Shown here in pieces: positions 1-8,774 of a DNA stretch of 64,000 bases. The notes beneath the pieces were generated by a model. It was not told the origin of the DNA. It ran no database searches and saw only the letters and a list, made by a program, of their open reading frames with translations. The DNA comes from Spirosoma pollinicola. Lineage in GTDB: Bacteria; Bacteroidota; Bacteroidia; Cytophagales; Spirosomataceae. The stretch covers positions 1,426,001 through 1,490,000 of the forward strand of contig NZ_CP025096.1 of the NCBI RefSeq assembly GCF_002831565.1, in the 5' to 3' direction. Numbering within the stretch: the stretch's first letter is position 1; each line of letters starts with the position of its first letter. Position numbers and translations under genes: made by a program.

Positions 1-1
1 G

Positions 2-367
2 CTCAAAGACTTGAAACAGCGTGGTTTACTGGATGATACACTGGTGGTATGGGGTGGCGAATTTGGTCGGACTCCCATGCAGGAGAACCGCGATGGTCAG
101 ACGCTGCCGTTTATGGGCCGTGACCATCATCTGGATGCCTTTACGGTCTGGATGGCAGGAGGGGGTGTTAAGAAGGGATTCTCTTTCGGCGAAACGGACG
201 ACATTGGCTACTACGGTGTGAAAGACCAGGTCCACGTTCACGACCTTCAGGCCACCATCCTGCATCTGCTGGGCTTCGACCATGAAAAGCTGACCTACCA
301 GTTTCAGGGCCGCCCATTCCGATTAACCGACGTGGCCGGGAAAGTAATAAAACCTATTCTTGCTTAA
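2..367 (+). CDS. DUF1501 family protein, C-terminal part (5' end outside window)
   Basis: The reading frame is open from base 2 and ends at 367, so only the last ~121 residues are present. The sequence contains GGEFGRTP near the start, [14 protein letters not shown] in the middle and a C-terminal [14 protein letters not shown] segment. These are hallmarks of DUF1501 proteins, which belong to the alkaline-phosphatase/sulfatase-like fold. Family members usually carry a twin-arginine signal, are thought to be exported, and usually sit next to DUF1549/DUF1553 cytochrome-like genes; the neighbouring upstream DNA is not in the window. The substrate is unknown. Family assignment is firm; function is not. 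Confidence 0.82.
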   Translation, partial: LKDLKQRGLLDDTLVVWGGEFGRTPMQENRDGQTLPFMGRDHHLDAFTVWMAGGGVKKGFSFGETDDIGYYGVKDQVHVHDLQATILHLLGFDHEKLTYQFQGRPFRLTDVAGKVIKPILA

Positions 368-480
368 TAGGATGGTATGATATAGCTAGTAGTTCATGAA
401 GGTATTGGCTTAACTGCGTTGCCAACTATTACTCCCAGACCAAAGCAGTGTCAACTTTTTTTAGGACGGGACACGCTTGA

Positions 481-842
481 AAAGGCATTGGCTTCCGCAG
501 TCTGAATGATGCCATCGATACCACCACCGCGCAAGGCCGCTTAGTGTTTAACTTATTTGCGTCGCTGGCCGAGTTCGATGGCACAGCAGCGGCTGGCCGT
601 CGGCCACCCGGCGTGATATGATCCGGGAGCGTACCAAAGCGGTTCTAGCGGCAGCTCGTGCCAGGGGACGAATAGGTGGCCGACCAAAGGGACTCACTGT
701 TGAGGCCCAGGCAAAGGCACAGGCCGTCAAATCCATATATGCCCTCAAGACACATACAATGTTAGAGATTGGTCAGCTGTTTCACGTAAGCCGAGCAATG
801 GTGTATCTATATTTAGCTTGGAAGGAAGAAAATAAAGTTTGA
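481..842 (+). pseudogene. serine recombinase (resolvase/invertase) remnant
   Basis: Two frames together match the C-terminal half of a Tn3-resolvase/Pin-type serine recombinase. Bases 481-576 encode GIGFRSLNDAIDTTTAQGR followed by LVFNLFASLAEF. The frame that resumes at 612 encodes RDMIRERTKAVLAAARARGR, then a helix-turn-helix tail (IGQLFHVSRAMVYLYLAW). Between TTC (576) and CGT (612) there are 35 bases where a single codon is expected, about 32 extra bases that break the frame. The N-terminal catalytic serine domain is absent. This is a dead fragment, probably left by an old transposon or invertible element. Confidence 0.78.
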
Positions 843-992
843 GTAGTGAAGGACATTACTTTATAAAATGGGCCTTTAAAAAGACAATAAATGGGGGGCT
901 GCCGACATTGGTACGTTTTGGCCAGCCTACTGTGGAATAGCGTAGCCCGGAAAATGGCAGAACTCGGCCAACGAATGGAAAAGGCAAATCAG

Positions 993-3900
993 CTACTCCA
1001 TATCCCGAAAGCTGCTGGGGGGAACTCCTTTCTCTTCCGAAAAAACCCGGCTGAAGTACCGGGGATTCTCGAAGCCCACTGCATAAGCAACCTCGGCAAC
1101 GCTCAAGGATGAATTGAGGAGTAGCTCTTCCGCTTTTCGCAGGCGAAGAGCCCTCAGGTAAGGAATGACCGATATGCCGGTCAGCGCCATTACCTTGCGA
1201 TACAGCGCGTTACGGCTCATGCCCATCAATTCACAAATCATGGTCATGTCAAGAGCCGCGTTGTCCAGATGATTCTCCAGGGTGCTGCGCAGTTTGGTCA
1301 CAAACTGGTCTTCCATCGCGTCGGTCCCGTTGGCGGACACCGGGCCAGCCTGCGGGTTACCCAGCGCCTGCTGGCTGTAATAGCGCTGCAAAAGCCGCCG
1401 GGTTCGTAGCAGATTGCCCAGCACAAGGAGCAGTTCCTCCCGCTGGAACGGCTTAACCAAATAGGCATCCCCCCCCCGCCGTAAGCCTGTAAGCCGGTCG
1501 TCAACGGCGGCCCGGGCCGTGAGCAGGACAATCGGAATGTGGCTCGTGCGTTCGTCGGACTTCAGGGTATCGCATAAGTCAAATCCATCTTTGACGGGCA
1601 TCATCACATCGCTCAGAATTAAGTCTGGTACAATGGTTAAAGCCTGATCAATACCGATCTGCCCGTTTTCGGCTCGTATGATTTGATACTCCTCCCGCAG
1701 GCAAGTCTGGATATAGATGGCCACATCGTCATTGTCTTCCACCAGCAGCAGCAGAGGGTGATCAAGAGCTTCCCCCCGCCCGGATTCGACCTGGTCTGGA
1801 GAGACCGGGTCACCTAACTCGGCTGAGTTCATCCAGACTGGGTCAGGGGCAAACTGGATGGGCACCGGCAGTACATCGTCGGCCATGGGTGCCTGCCGGG
1901 TCAGAGGCAGACAAACGACGAATTCAGCACCCGGATTCAGACCGAGCCCCTCCAGATCAGGTCGAACCAGACCGGGTCGATTGCGAACGGCCAGACCACC
2001 CTGCATCAGGCTAACCAACTCCCTCACCAGCGAGAGACCAATGCCAGTACCCCCACTGGCCACGTCGATCACGTCAGACCCTGCCCGACGTGGCCCGGCC
2101 AGTCCAGGCGGGGCCAGTCCAGGCCGGGCCTGATAAAAGCGGTCAAAGATCCGGCTCAGATCGGCCGGGTAAATGCCAGGGCCGGTATCACTGACGATGA
2201 TCTGAATCCACGGGTCATTCAGCTGCCGGGTTGGCGTAAGAGCCTCGTAGTAGCCCGCCGTGGCAAACGATTGCCAGCGGGGCTGCATAACCACTTCGCA
2301 TCGTACTTCTCCTCCCGCTGGAGTAAACTTTAGGGCATTGCCCAGCAGATTAGCCACAATATCCTGTAGTTTGTCCGGATTAAAATCGGCCTCATGGACG
2401 TCTTCTTCAACGTATATGATCAACTGTATTCCCTTCGTCCGGGCTATCGAGTGAAACGATTCACCCACGTACCGAATAAAACGATTCAAGTCGCCCCGTA
2501 CGAGTTTGAGCGGCATCTGTCCGGCCTCCAGCCGGGAGAGGTCCAGAAGCTGGTTGACCAGTCGCAGCAGGTTGCGACCGCTGCGTTCGATCAGAACAGC
2601 CGACTGCCGTAGCCGAGGGTCTGCCAGCTGAGATAGGTTATCGGCCATGCCCAGAATCACCGTCAGGGGTGTGCGGAATTCATGGGAGATGTTGGCAAAA
2701 AAGCGGGATTTGGTCTCGTCGAGCCGTTGCAGATCCTGAGCCTGCCGGGTAATGACCCGAGTGGCCTCGTCGATTTGGGTCTGCAACCGGGCTTGTGCTT
2801 TTTGGTATTTCCAATCCCGCCACCGACCCCACACCCACGCACCACCCAGCAGCAGAAATATCAGCAAAAGGAGAAACCAACTGCGCAGATAAAACGGCCG
2901 GAGCACGTGTACTTCAACAGAAAGCGGAGCCGCTGACATGCGCCCGTCGGCGGCCTGTCCTTTAATCAGCAACTGGTAATCGCCGTAGGGCAGATTACCC
3001 AACCGCAGGTACGGCTCGGGCTGGTAGTGCCAGCCATCATCTATGCCCTTAAACTGGTAGGCGTACGTGTTCTTGCGGGCATCGGTGTAGTTGAGCAGCG
3101 CGAAGTTGAGGATACTGCTCCGGTCGTTGGGTTGCAGCGTGATCTGATTGGTCCCGAGCAGTTCGGCGGTCTTGTCGACCAGCGTGTTGCGACGGGCATC
3201 GAACTGGCGAAAGGAAACCACCCGCAGGGGTAGGGCGGGCATGGGAGGCTCGGCTTCAAAATCACGCGGATCGAAAGCCGTTACCCCGTTCAGGCCTCCG
3301 AAATAAAGCCGTCCCTGCGCATCCTGGTAATGGGCGATGCGGTTGAACTCGTTGTGGGTGATGCCATCGGGCACCGTATAGGTCCGGGTGGTGAGCCGTA
3401 GAGGATCAAACTGCATGATGCCTTCGTCGCTGCTGAGCCAGAGATGGCCCCGATGGTCGGCATACACCGCGTAAATATTATCGTTATTCAGCCCATCGGC
3501 CCGCCGAAACTGGCGGTAGCTATTCCGGGCGCGATCCCAGCGCACCAGCCCTGTATTAGCCGTTGCCAGCCAAAATACCCCTTGCGGGTCCTGGTAAAAA
3601 TGCTGGTAGCTGTCGGCCGGTAGCCGGTAGCCACCCCGGCCACCCCGCCAGTAGCGGCCCGTAACGCCCTTTTGGGGATCGACGGTATAAAGGCCCGTTG
3701 TCGCGCAGAGCCAGATCGTACCTTGCCGATCGGTGCCAATGTGCAGGATGTGCGCCTTGGCTAATTCGAAAAACTGGTTATAGCCCCCGAAGGGGAACAC
3801 CCGATTGGCGATCGGGTCGACTAGCAACAGACCAGGATCGCCACCGGCCAGCAGCCGATGGGGTTTCGTCGAATACGGATGAATGCTCCAGACCATCACT

Positions 3901-5189
3901 TCCGAACCAGGGGTCGGCATCAAGGCGGTTTTGGTGGTCTGGTAGTCGTAGGCCACCAGATTACTAATCTGGGCTAAATACAGCTTTCCGCCCAGCGGAC
4001 CGCTCATGCTGTTGAAAACCCCTTGGCCCGCCAGCAATTGGCGGGCCGACCCACCCGAAAACGTACTGCTGAACAAACCCACATTTTCCAGATTCGTGTA
4101 GAGCGTTTTTCCCACGGCGGTAATACCCCGTACGGCGGGTTTTTTTCCCTCGCCGGGTTCATAGAATAAGCGCTGAAAGTAGTTTCTGCCCACCCGGGTC
4201 TGGTAGAGCCCAAAGCTGGTTCCCAGCCACATACTCCCATGCCGATCGCGAAAAAAACTTCCGTCTTCAATGGGACCGCTGGGTAGCTGGCTGGTGATAT
4301 CGACGAGGACCCGGCCCGTGGAGTCGCGCAACTGGCAGCCATTCCAGACTAGACCATGCTGATTAAACGCGTAGGCGAGTGAATACTTAATTTTCGTCGA
4401 TTCGACCAAAGCCGGGGACAGGACCTGGCGATGACCCGACCCGTCAATTTTATATAGCTTTAGGATCGGGCCTGATGGACTGTTTCCCTTTGCGTGTCGA
4501 TAAAAGAGTTCTGCACTGGCATTCGATTGACCCCAGCAGGAGAAGATGGCTTGTGGGTGATCATACGTGCGCAACACGTGCCCATCCATCGTTAATTCGA
4601 CCAGCTTGGTACCATCAGCAGCGACCCAGACCGTATTCCGAGCCGTAACAGCCTCCAATGTCAGGCTCTTGTACTGGGGTAAGGACACCGTCCGTAATCC
4701 TGTTTTGAGGTGGTAACTATTCAACTTGGCCGGCCGGTGATCGACAAACACGATGGTTCCATCTTTGCTACTCAACAAAGACTGCTTCACCCCGAAAAAG
4801 TGCGTCGGTCGGGATCGGTGGAAGCGTTTTTCGAAGGAGGTAGCCACGCCCGTTATCGGATCAAATAGCGTGATGTTTGATTGCCCCGTCGGCCCCATGA
4901 GCCACAGCAGTCCATCAGCATCCTGAGCGATCGAACGAATGTCGTCAAAGTCGAGCCCGTTTTTATCCCGGGTGTAGTTCGTGAACGTAGCCCCGTCGAA
5001 GCGACTAAGGCCCAGCTTCGTCCCGAACCACATGAAGTCCCGGCGGTCCTGGAGAATAGCGTTCACTTCGCGGTGGGCCAGGCCGTCTTCGGGGCCATAC
5101 CTTTGTACGGTAGCCGCAAAATGCTGTGCCCCGGTGAGCGAGCTGCACCCGATTATCAGGACTAAAATCAGGCCAATTATTTGTTTCAA
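993..5189 (-). CDS. hybrid two-component system sensor/regulator (propeller-HisKA-HATPase-REC-AraC)
   Basis: This 1398-residue protein is a one-piece hybrid two-component system typical of Bacteroidota. After a signal segment (1-21) come two-component-regulator propeller repeats (for example FMWFGTKLGLSRFDG) and a Y_Y_Y domain, which form the periplasmic sensor. A membrane helix (FLLLLIFLLLGGAWVWG) lies at about 768-790. The HisKA H-box NISHEFRTPLTVI has its histidine near residue 835. The HATPase has NLLGNALKF, DTGPGIYP and GGTGIGLSL. The receiver has phospho-acceptor Asp near 1193 (ILSDVMMP) and Lys in LVKPF. A C-terminal AraC helix-turn-helix starts near 1293. Such regulators usually sense a glycan breakdown product and act on nearby genes, but no SusC/D pair is in view. 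It is divergent from the TPR and curli genes, so it might control them; that is inference only. Confidence 0.95.
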   Translation of the reverse strand: MKQIIGLILVLIIGCSSLTGAQHFAATVQRYGPEDGLAHREVNAILQDRRDFMWFGTKLGLSRFDGATFTNYTRDKNGLDFDDIRSIAQDADGLLWLMGPTGQSNITLFDPITGVATSFEKRFHRSRPTHFFGVKQSLLSSKDGTIVFVDHRPAKLNSYHLKTGLRTVSLPQYKSLTLEAVTARNTVWVAADGTKLVELTMDGHVLRTYDHPQAIFSCWGQSNASAELFYRHAKGNSPSGPILKLYKIDGSGHRQVLSPALVESTKIKYSLAYAFNQHGLVWNGCQLRDSTGRVLVDITSQLPSGPIEDGSFFRDRHGSMWLGTSFGLYQTRVGRNYFQRLFYEPGEGKKPAVRGITAVGKTLYTNLENVGLFSSTFSGGSARQLLAGQGVFNSMSGPLGGKLYLAQISNLVAYDYQTTKTALMPTPGSEVMVWSIHPYSTKPHRLLAGGDPGLLLVDPIANRVFPFGGYNQFFELAKAHILHIGTDRQGTIWLCATTGLYTVDPQKGVTGRYWRGGRGGYRLPADSYQHFYQDPQGVFWLATANTGLVRWDRARNSYRQFRRADGLNNDNIYAVYADHRGHLWLSSDEGIMQFDPLRLTTRTYTVPDGITHNEFNRIAHYQDAQGRLYFGGLNGVTAFDPRDFEAEPPMPALPLRVVSFRQFDARRNTLVDKTAELLGTNQITLQPNDRSSILNFALLNYTDARKNTYAYQFKGIDDGWHYQPEPYLRLGNLPYGDYQLLIKGQAADGRMSAAPLSVEVHVLRPFYLRSWFLLLLIFLLLGGAWVWGRWRDWKYQKAQARLQTQIDEATRVITRQAQDLQRLDETKSRFFANISHEFRTPLTVILGMADNLSQLADPRLRQSAVLIERSGRNLLRLVNQLLDLSRLEAGQMPLKLVRGDLNRFIRYVGESFHSIARTKGIQLIIYVEEDVHEADFNPDKLQDIVANLLGNALKFTPAGGEVRCEVVMQPRWQSFATAGYYEALTPTRQLNDPWIQIIVSDTGPGIYPADLSRIFDRFYQARPGLAPPGLAGPRRAGSDVIDVASGGTGIGLSLVRELVSLMQGGLAVRNRPGLVRPDLEGLGLNPGAEFVVCLPLTRQAPMADDVLPVPIQFAPDPVWMNSAELGDPVSPDQVESGRGEALDHPLLLLVEDNDDVAIYIQTCLREEYQIIRAENGQIGIDQALTIVPDLILSDVMMPVKDGFDLCDTLKSDERTSHIPIVLLTARAAVDDRLTGLRRGGDAYLVKPFQREELLLVLGNLLRTRRLLQRYYSQQALGNPQAGPVSANGTDAMEDQFVTKLRSTLENHLDNAALDMTMICELMGMSRNALYRKVMALTGISVIPYLRALRLRKAEELLLNSSLSVAEVAYAVGFENPRYFSRVFSEEKGVPPSSFRDME

Positions 5190-5227
5190 CGGATGCTCTT
5201 TTTAAGCCTGATCCTAGGAATGGGATA

Positions 5228-5235
5228 CAAATATA
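5228..5235 (-). promoter_or_regulatory. -7 box (TATATTTG) for the hybrid two-component gene
   Basis: On the minus strand the sequence TATATTTG matches the Bacteroidota -7 consensus TAnnTTTG exactly and sits 39 bases before the ATG at 5189. No clear TTG -33 element is visible at the usual distance, so this is a motif match only. Confidence 0.45.
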
Positions 5236-5412
5236 GGTATTATCATATTCTGATTCGTATACTAGGCGGGTAATAGTCGACTATATCTTTGGATTACGCT
5301 GGCTCACTAGCCTACCAAGTTCAGTCGCTTTTAACCATGACTTCAGCCGCCAGAAACTGCCGCTTCCGGGGCATTTTATCCTTCTTTTTTCTTCTTTTTG
5401 GATCTGCTGCAC

Positions 5413-5485
5413 CAAATCTGTACCTATCTGGCCGAAATATGCACATAAGGCGGAGGGCTATGTTCTAAACTTGCATAAGCATTGG
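5413..5485 (+). promoter_or_regulatory. paired 11-bp direct repeats plus promoter-like core (copy 1)
   Basis: CAAATCTGTAC at 5413-5423 and GAAATATGCAC at 5434-5444 match at 8 of 11 positions and start exactly 21 bp apart. A core, CTTGCATAAGCATTGG, begins at 5470, 36 bp after the start of the second repeat. The same layout, repeat spacing and 36-bp distance recur upstream of the curlin operon at 6461-6531. Two half-sites on one DNA face at two helical turns are what LytTR-type and some AraC-type regulators bind. Which regulator uses it is unknown. Confidence 0.55.
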
Positions 5486-5754
5486 AGATGCCCAGACGCC
5501 TTTTTTTATCTTCCAATTTATGGGGGTAATCCGGGGTCGACTGCTTGGTGGTTTTCCAGCAGGGATAGCTATCTACTAACTCAACGACGATGAAAAAACA
5601 TCTTCCAGCTGACGAACAAATCGTCCAGCTTTCCTTTAGCTTTTTTTACCCGCTCGAAGGCGGAATTCTTCCGTCTAGTGCTGCTGCTGGTTGCCAGCCT
5701 GCCAGCCCGGAACCAAATCATTCGCTACATGTGCACTGATGGCACCATCCGATA

Positions 5755-6057
5755 TTGAATACCTTACCCATGATGAATTTCCTGAAAAAGCTTTTTCAAA
5801 AAGAAGAACACCGGCCAACAGAACTGGCCCCCGCCATTGCGAAAGAAGTAGCTACGCGCTTAAAGCATGCTGCTGAATTACGTCTGAATAAACAGTATGA
5901 GTTCGCTATACTCGAATGCAATGAAATCCTGCAGTTCCACCCTGCCTGTCATCTGGCTTACCAGATTCGGGCTCTAGCCAAATATGATATGGATGATCAG
6001 GATGGCGCTATACGGGACTGGCATCGGTTCAAATCGTTGCAAAAGTGGCTAAAATAA
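5755..6057 (+). CDS. small TPR-like protein
   Basis: The ORF encodes up to 100 residues; in-frame ATGs at 5755, 5770 and 5773 are all possible starts, and MNFLKKLFQKEE (5773) looks like a natural N-terminus. The centre (AELRLNKQYEFAILECNEIL, then HLAYQIRALAKYDM and QDGAIRDWHRF) has the helix pairing and Ala/Gly/Tyr spacing of about one and a half tetratricopeptide repeats. There is no signal peptide, so it is probably cytoplasmic. It lies downstream of the paired-repeat promoter that is shared with the curlin operon, so it may be expressed with curli. Its partner is unknown. Confidence 0.6.
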   Translation: MNTLPMMNFLKKLFQKEEHRPTELAPAIAKEVATRLKHAAELRLNKQYEFAILECNEILQFHPACHLAYQIRALAKYDMDDQDGAIRDWHRFKSLQKWLK

Positions 6058-6733
6058 ATAGGTCTGTCAGTCGAAAAGCTGACGAGTAATCCGATGACTA
6101 TGCCGCCAACGATCAGCCCTACGTACCCAATAGCCGGGTCTACTATAAAACAAAGCACATGTGTCTATTTCAAAAACTGGGCGTTTGGTAAGGCAGTGAA
6201 TGAAGCCGATAGGAGAACCAGCCTGTCAGCTGACGAAGGCCACTACGGCCAGTTTACCTATTACTTTACCACGGGTACCGAAGCATTGGAACATTGGACC
6301 AGATTAGGTCTCCTGCTCCGATTTCCCACGAATGTACACCGCAAGCATTATTGACAGACCTCTCCACTTAAACCGCTTTTGAATCAACAATGAATATGAT
6401 AAATCAATTACGTAGTTGAATTATGCCTAGATATTGGTCATATCCTCATCCTAAATGGGCGAAATATGCACCTATTTGGGTGAAATATGCCCCTGCTTGT
6501 AACAGCTATTCTCTAATCTTGCACAAGCATTCGGCACCAAAAATAACGACTGCTTGAGAGGAAGAAGCAATCAAACAGCGGCTGCTTCCTAAGTAGGGCG
6601 TTAAGGGGGCAACAGCGGATACTGGCCGGACGCGAGTGCCGGTTGACAGGCCCTGATTAACGCCAACCTCAACTTGTTACCCGCTTCTTGTTACCTAGTT
6701 TATTGATCAACCAATCAGCAACAACCAGCCCCT
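6058..6733. other. intergenic region upstream of the curlin operon
   Basis: No convincing gene is present. A plus-strand frame at 6094-6354 (86 codons) has no recognisable domain and an irregular composition, so it is not called. The region contains the second paired-repeat promoter (6461-6531) and then about 200 bases of likely leader before the first curlin ATG at 6734. Confidence 0.5.
6461..6531 (+). promoter_or_regulatory. paired 11-bp direct repeats plus promoter-like core (copy 2, curlin operon)
   Basis: GAAATATGCAC (6461-6471) and GAAATATGCCC (6482-6492) match at 10 of 11 positions and start 21 bp apart. The core CTTGCACAAGCATT starts at 6518, again 36 bp after the second repeat. TAATCTTG at 6514-6521 is one mismatch from the TAnnTTTG -7 box. 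The arrangement is the same as at 5413-5485. It is the best candidate for the main promoter/operator of the curli genes. Confidence 0.6.
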
Positions 6734-7144
6734 ATGTATCAACTCTTGTTAACCTCGCTCACGATGCTGGTGGCTACCAACGCTTTTGCCCAGAACAGCG
6801 TCAGCATTACCCAAAACGGCGGAGGTAACAACTCGGCATCCGTCATCCAGTCGGGTGAGGGCAATAGCGTCAGCATCAGCCAGACAGGCGGTGCGACGAC
6901 GGATGGCAGTAAGCCCGGCAATCGGGTGAGCCTGCGGGTGCCTTTAGGCACCCAAACCACGATCAGCCAGCATAACCGTGGCGACGGACCGTTTGGCCCT
7001 AACTCGGTCGAGATTACGCAGCAGGGTCAGGCGACGGCGACGATCAGTCAGTCGTCGGAAACGCGTGAGAATGCCATTCACACGATTCCGGTCACACCCG
7101 ACCATCAACCTAAAACACGTCCATCGAAAAAACGGAATCGGTAA
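6734..7144 (+). CDS. short curlin-repeat protein (minor curlin-like)
   Basis: This 136-residue secreted protein has a signal peptide (residues 1-19, ending NAFAQ). It then carries about four curlin-type repeats of the form S-V-x-I-x-Q-x-G-x-x-N (NSVSITQNGGGNNSASVIQ, EGNSVSISQTGG, NSVEITQQGQATATISQ). The C-terminus is basic (TRPSKKRNR), unlike a typical curlin. Curlins are secreted through CsgG and polymerise outside the cell into amyloid fibres; the short length and charged tail suggest a nucleator or minor subunit rather than the bulk subunit. It is first in a seven-gene plus-strand run and lies 34 bases from the next gene. Family is clear; role within the fibre is inferred. Confidence 0.8.
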   Translation: MYQLLLTSLTMLVATNAFAQNSVSITQNGGGNNSASVIQSGEGNSVSISQTGGATTDGSKPGNRVSLRVPLGTQTTISQHNRGDGPFGPNSVEITQQGQATATISQSSETRENAIHTIPVTPDHQPKTRPSKKRNR

Positions 7145-7178
7145 TAACAACAAACCCATAGTGTAAGTAACAAACCCA

Positions 7179-8705
7179 ATGAAAAAAGTACTCCTTACCG
7201 GCACCGCCCTGCTGGCTTTTGCTGCCACAGGCCTTGCCCAGACCAACACGGTCATCACCAATCAGAATGGCAACAACCAGACGGCTGCCCAGACCCAGAA
7301 TGGCAACAACCTGAAGTCGACTGTTACCCAGACCCAGGGTACCGCCACCAACATTGGCAACTACGGCGCTACCCAACAAACCAGTACGGGGGCCGGGGGC
7401 AACCAGGCCACCATCAGCCAGACCAATGGAGCCAACTCGAACCGGGCGGGCGTAACGCAGTCGGGCGGCACGGGCAACACCGGCACCATCACCCAGGACA
7501 AGTCCAGCGGCACGGGAACCTTGCAGGTAACGGCAAGCACCACTTCGGCTGACGTTATCAAGGCGGGCGGTAACTGGGCTGGCATCACCCAGCAGGGCAG
7601 CGGCAACGCCAATACCTTCATCAACCAGGGCAACACCGCCAGCAGCAACGTCGGCAACATTACCCAGTTCGGCTCCAACAACCGCCAGACCTCCATCGAC
7701 CAGTCCAGCACAGCGTCGGGCAACACAGCCACCATCACGCAGGGAGCGGATGGCAAGCCGGTGGATCTGAACAGCGCCATCATCACCCAGCAGAATACGG
7801 TCTCCGGCAACACGGCATTGATCAACCAGGCCGGCGCCAGCAACACGGCCCTCCTCAATCAGAGCGACAAAACAAAGGGTAGCCAGGCAACGATCAACCA
7901 ACTTTCGGCCAACGAAACCGCAAACGTCTCTCAGTACTATTTTACTACCAACAGCCGAGTGGACGTCACCCAGGCGGGTAGTGGCGACATGGTCAACGTT
8001 AGCCAGAATAATGTGGAAGATGCCTCCGTGGTGGTCAAGCAGGGGACCAATGGCCCCACGAGTGGTGGTAGCGTCACTGTCTATCAGCAGGGCGGAGCCG
8101 TTCGAGCCAAAGCCACGGTGACCCAGGATGGGTTGAACAACGTAGCCTCCATCAGACAGACCACGGCTAGTTTTTATGGCATAGCGACGATCACCCAAAA
8201 CGGTAATCGCCTGAATGCCACCATTAGTCAAGAACCCTTCATCAATTCTGGCCAGGCCACGATTGCCCAGAAAGGAAACGACAACAAAGCCACCATCACG
8301 CAGGGCTTCGGGAATGAGTTTACGTCCACCATCAATCAGAATCAGATCGGCGCCAATGGGGGCAACAACGTAGCCGAGACCCAACAGACGAGACTTGACG
8401 TCGGTGACGTGGGCAACGTCGCCACCATCAACCAGGAATCCAGCTACAACACGGCCAGGTTGCGGCAAGCTGGCAACACGAACACGGCGAGCCTGAGCCA
8501 GATGAGTGGGGGTAACAACGTGATCAAGGGACTCGGTGACAGCCCCCTTGCGCTCCAGCAGGGCAGTGGCAATACGCTGACTGTGACGCAAAGCTCGGGG
8601 ATGCCGGGCATGGCTGGCGGCTATGTGGCCAACAGTGCCAGCGTAAGCCAGATCGGTAACGGTAACATGGCCACTATCAGCCAGGCCGGGGGCGTTAATC
8701 CCTAA
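7179..8705 (+). CDS. large curlin-repeat protein (CsgA-like major subunit)
   Basis: This 508-residue protein has a signal peptide (1-20, ending TGLAQ) followed almost entirely by curlin-type repeats built around I/V-T-Q-x-G-x-x-N (for example NQATISQTNGANSNRAGVTQ, AGITQQGSGNANTFINQG, NKATITQGFGNEF). E. coli CsgA is about 150 residues with five repeats; this one is more than three times longer and has roughly twenty repeats, many irregular. The composition (Asn, Gln, Thr, Gly, Ala; few charges) fits an amyloid beta-solenoid. It should be the bulk fibre protein, exported by the CsgG pore encoded downstream. A strong hairpin follows the stop codon, which would allow more transcript for this subunit than for the genes after it. 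Confidence 0.88.
   Translation: MKKVLLTGTALLAFAATGLAQTNTVITNQNGNNQTAAQTQNGNNLKSTVTQTQGTATNIGNYGATQQTSTGAGGNQATISQTNGANSNRAGVTQSGGTGNTGTITQDKSSGTGTLQVTASTTSADVIKAGGNWAGITQQGSGNANTFINQGNTASSNVGNITQFGSNNRQTSIDQSSTASGNTATITQGADGKPVDLNSAIITQQNTVSGNTALINQAGASNTALLNQSDKTKGSQATINQLSANETANVSQYYFTTNSRVDVTQAGSGDMVNVSQNNVEDASVVVKQGTNGPTSGGSVTVYQQGGAVRAKATVTQDGLNNVASIRQTTASFYGIATITQNGNRLNATISQEPFINSGQATIAQKGNDNKATITQGFGNEFTSTINQNQIGANGGNNVAETQQTRLDVGDVGNVATINQESSYNTARLRQAGNTNTASLSQMSGGNNVIKGLGDSPLALQQGSGNTLTVTQSSGMPGMAGGYVANSASVSQIGNGNMATISQAGGVNP
7240..8695 (+). repeat. curlin-type repeat array within the large curlin gene
   Basis: Degenerate repeats of about 20-25 codons, each with a core such as ATITQ, AGITQ or VNVSQ followed by GxxN, tile the gene. 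Nucleotide identity between units is low, so this is an old protein-level array, not a recent DNA duplication. Confidence 0.75.
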
Positions 8706-8723
8706 GTCTGCCTGCGTGCATTC

Positions 8724-8756
8724 GGTACGATCGGCAGGCCTCCTGCCGATCGTACC
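8724..8756 (+). terminator. strong hairpin between curlin genes
   Basis: A perfect 15-bp inverted repeat (arms 8724-8738 and 8742-8756) with a 3-base loop (CCT) starts 18 bases after the large curlin stop codon. It is followed by TTTACTATATATAA, a weak T-tract. It could act as a partial terminator or an mRNA-stabilising 3' end, separating the abundant subunit from the downstream genes. TATA-rich DNA after it could hold a further promoter. Confidence 0.65.
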
Positions 8757-8774
8757 TTTACTATATATAACTCT

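Larger units (their letters stand above)
5190..5754. other. intergenic region; contains a 49-codon open frame of unknown status
   Basis: This is the divergent region between the sensor gene and the TPR gene. It holds the -7 box for the minus-strand gene, a second exact TAnnTTTG match on the plus strand (TATCTTTG, 5284-5291), and the paired-repeat promoter region described separately. An ATG at 5590 (MKKHLPADEQIVQLSF) opens a 49-residue frame ending at 5739, while from about 5630 another frame without a start is also open (LVLLLVASLPARNQIIRYM). This could be a small frameshifted gene or chance. No family is recognised. Confidence 0.4.

Noticed and set aside
6094..6354. An 86-codon plus-strand frame between the TPR gene and the curlin promoter
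   Set aside because: No signal peptide, no domain, unusual composition and no promoter of its own; retained only as intergenic DNA.
7240..8695. A CRISPR array in the curlin gene
   Set aside because: The repeats are codon-level and degenerate, with no constant direct repeat or spacer structure and no cas genes in the window.
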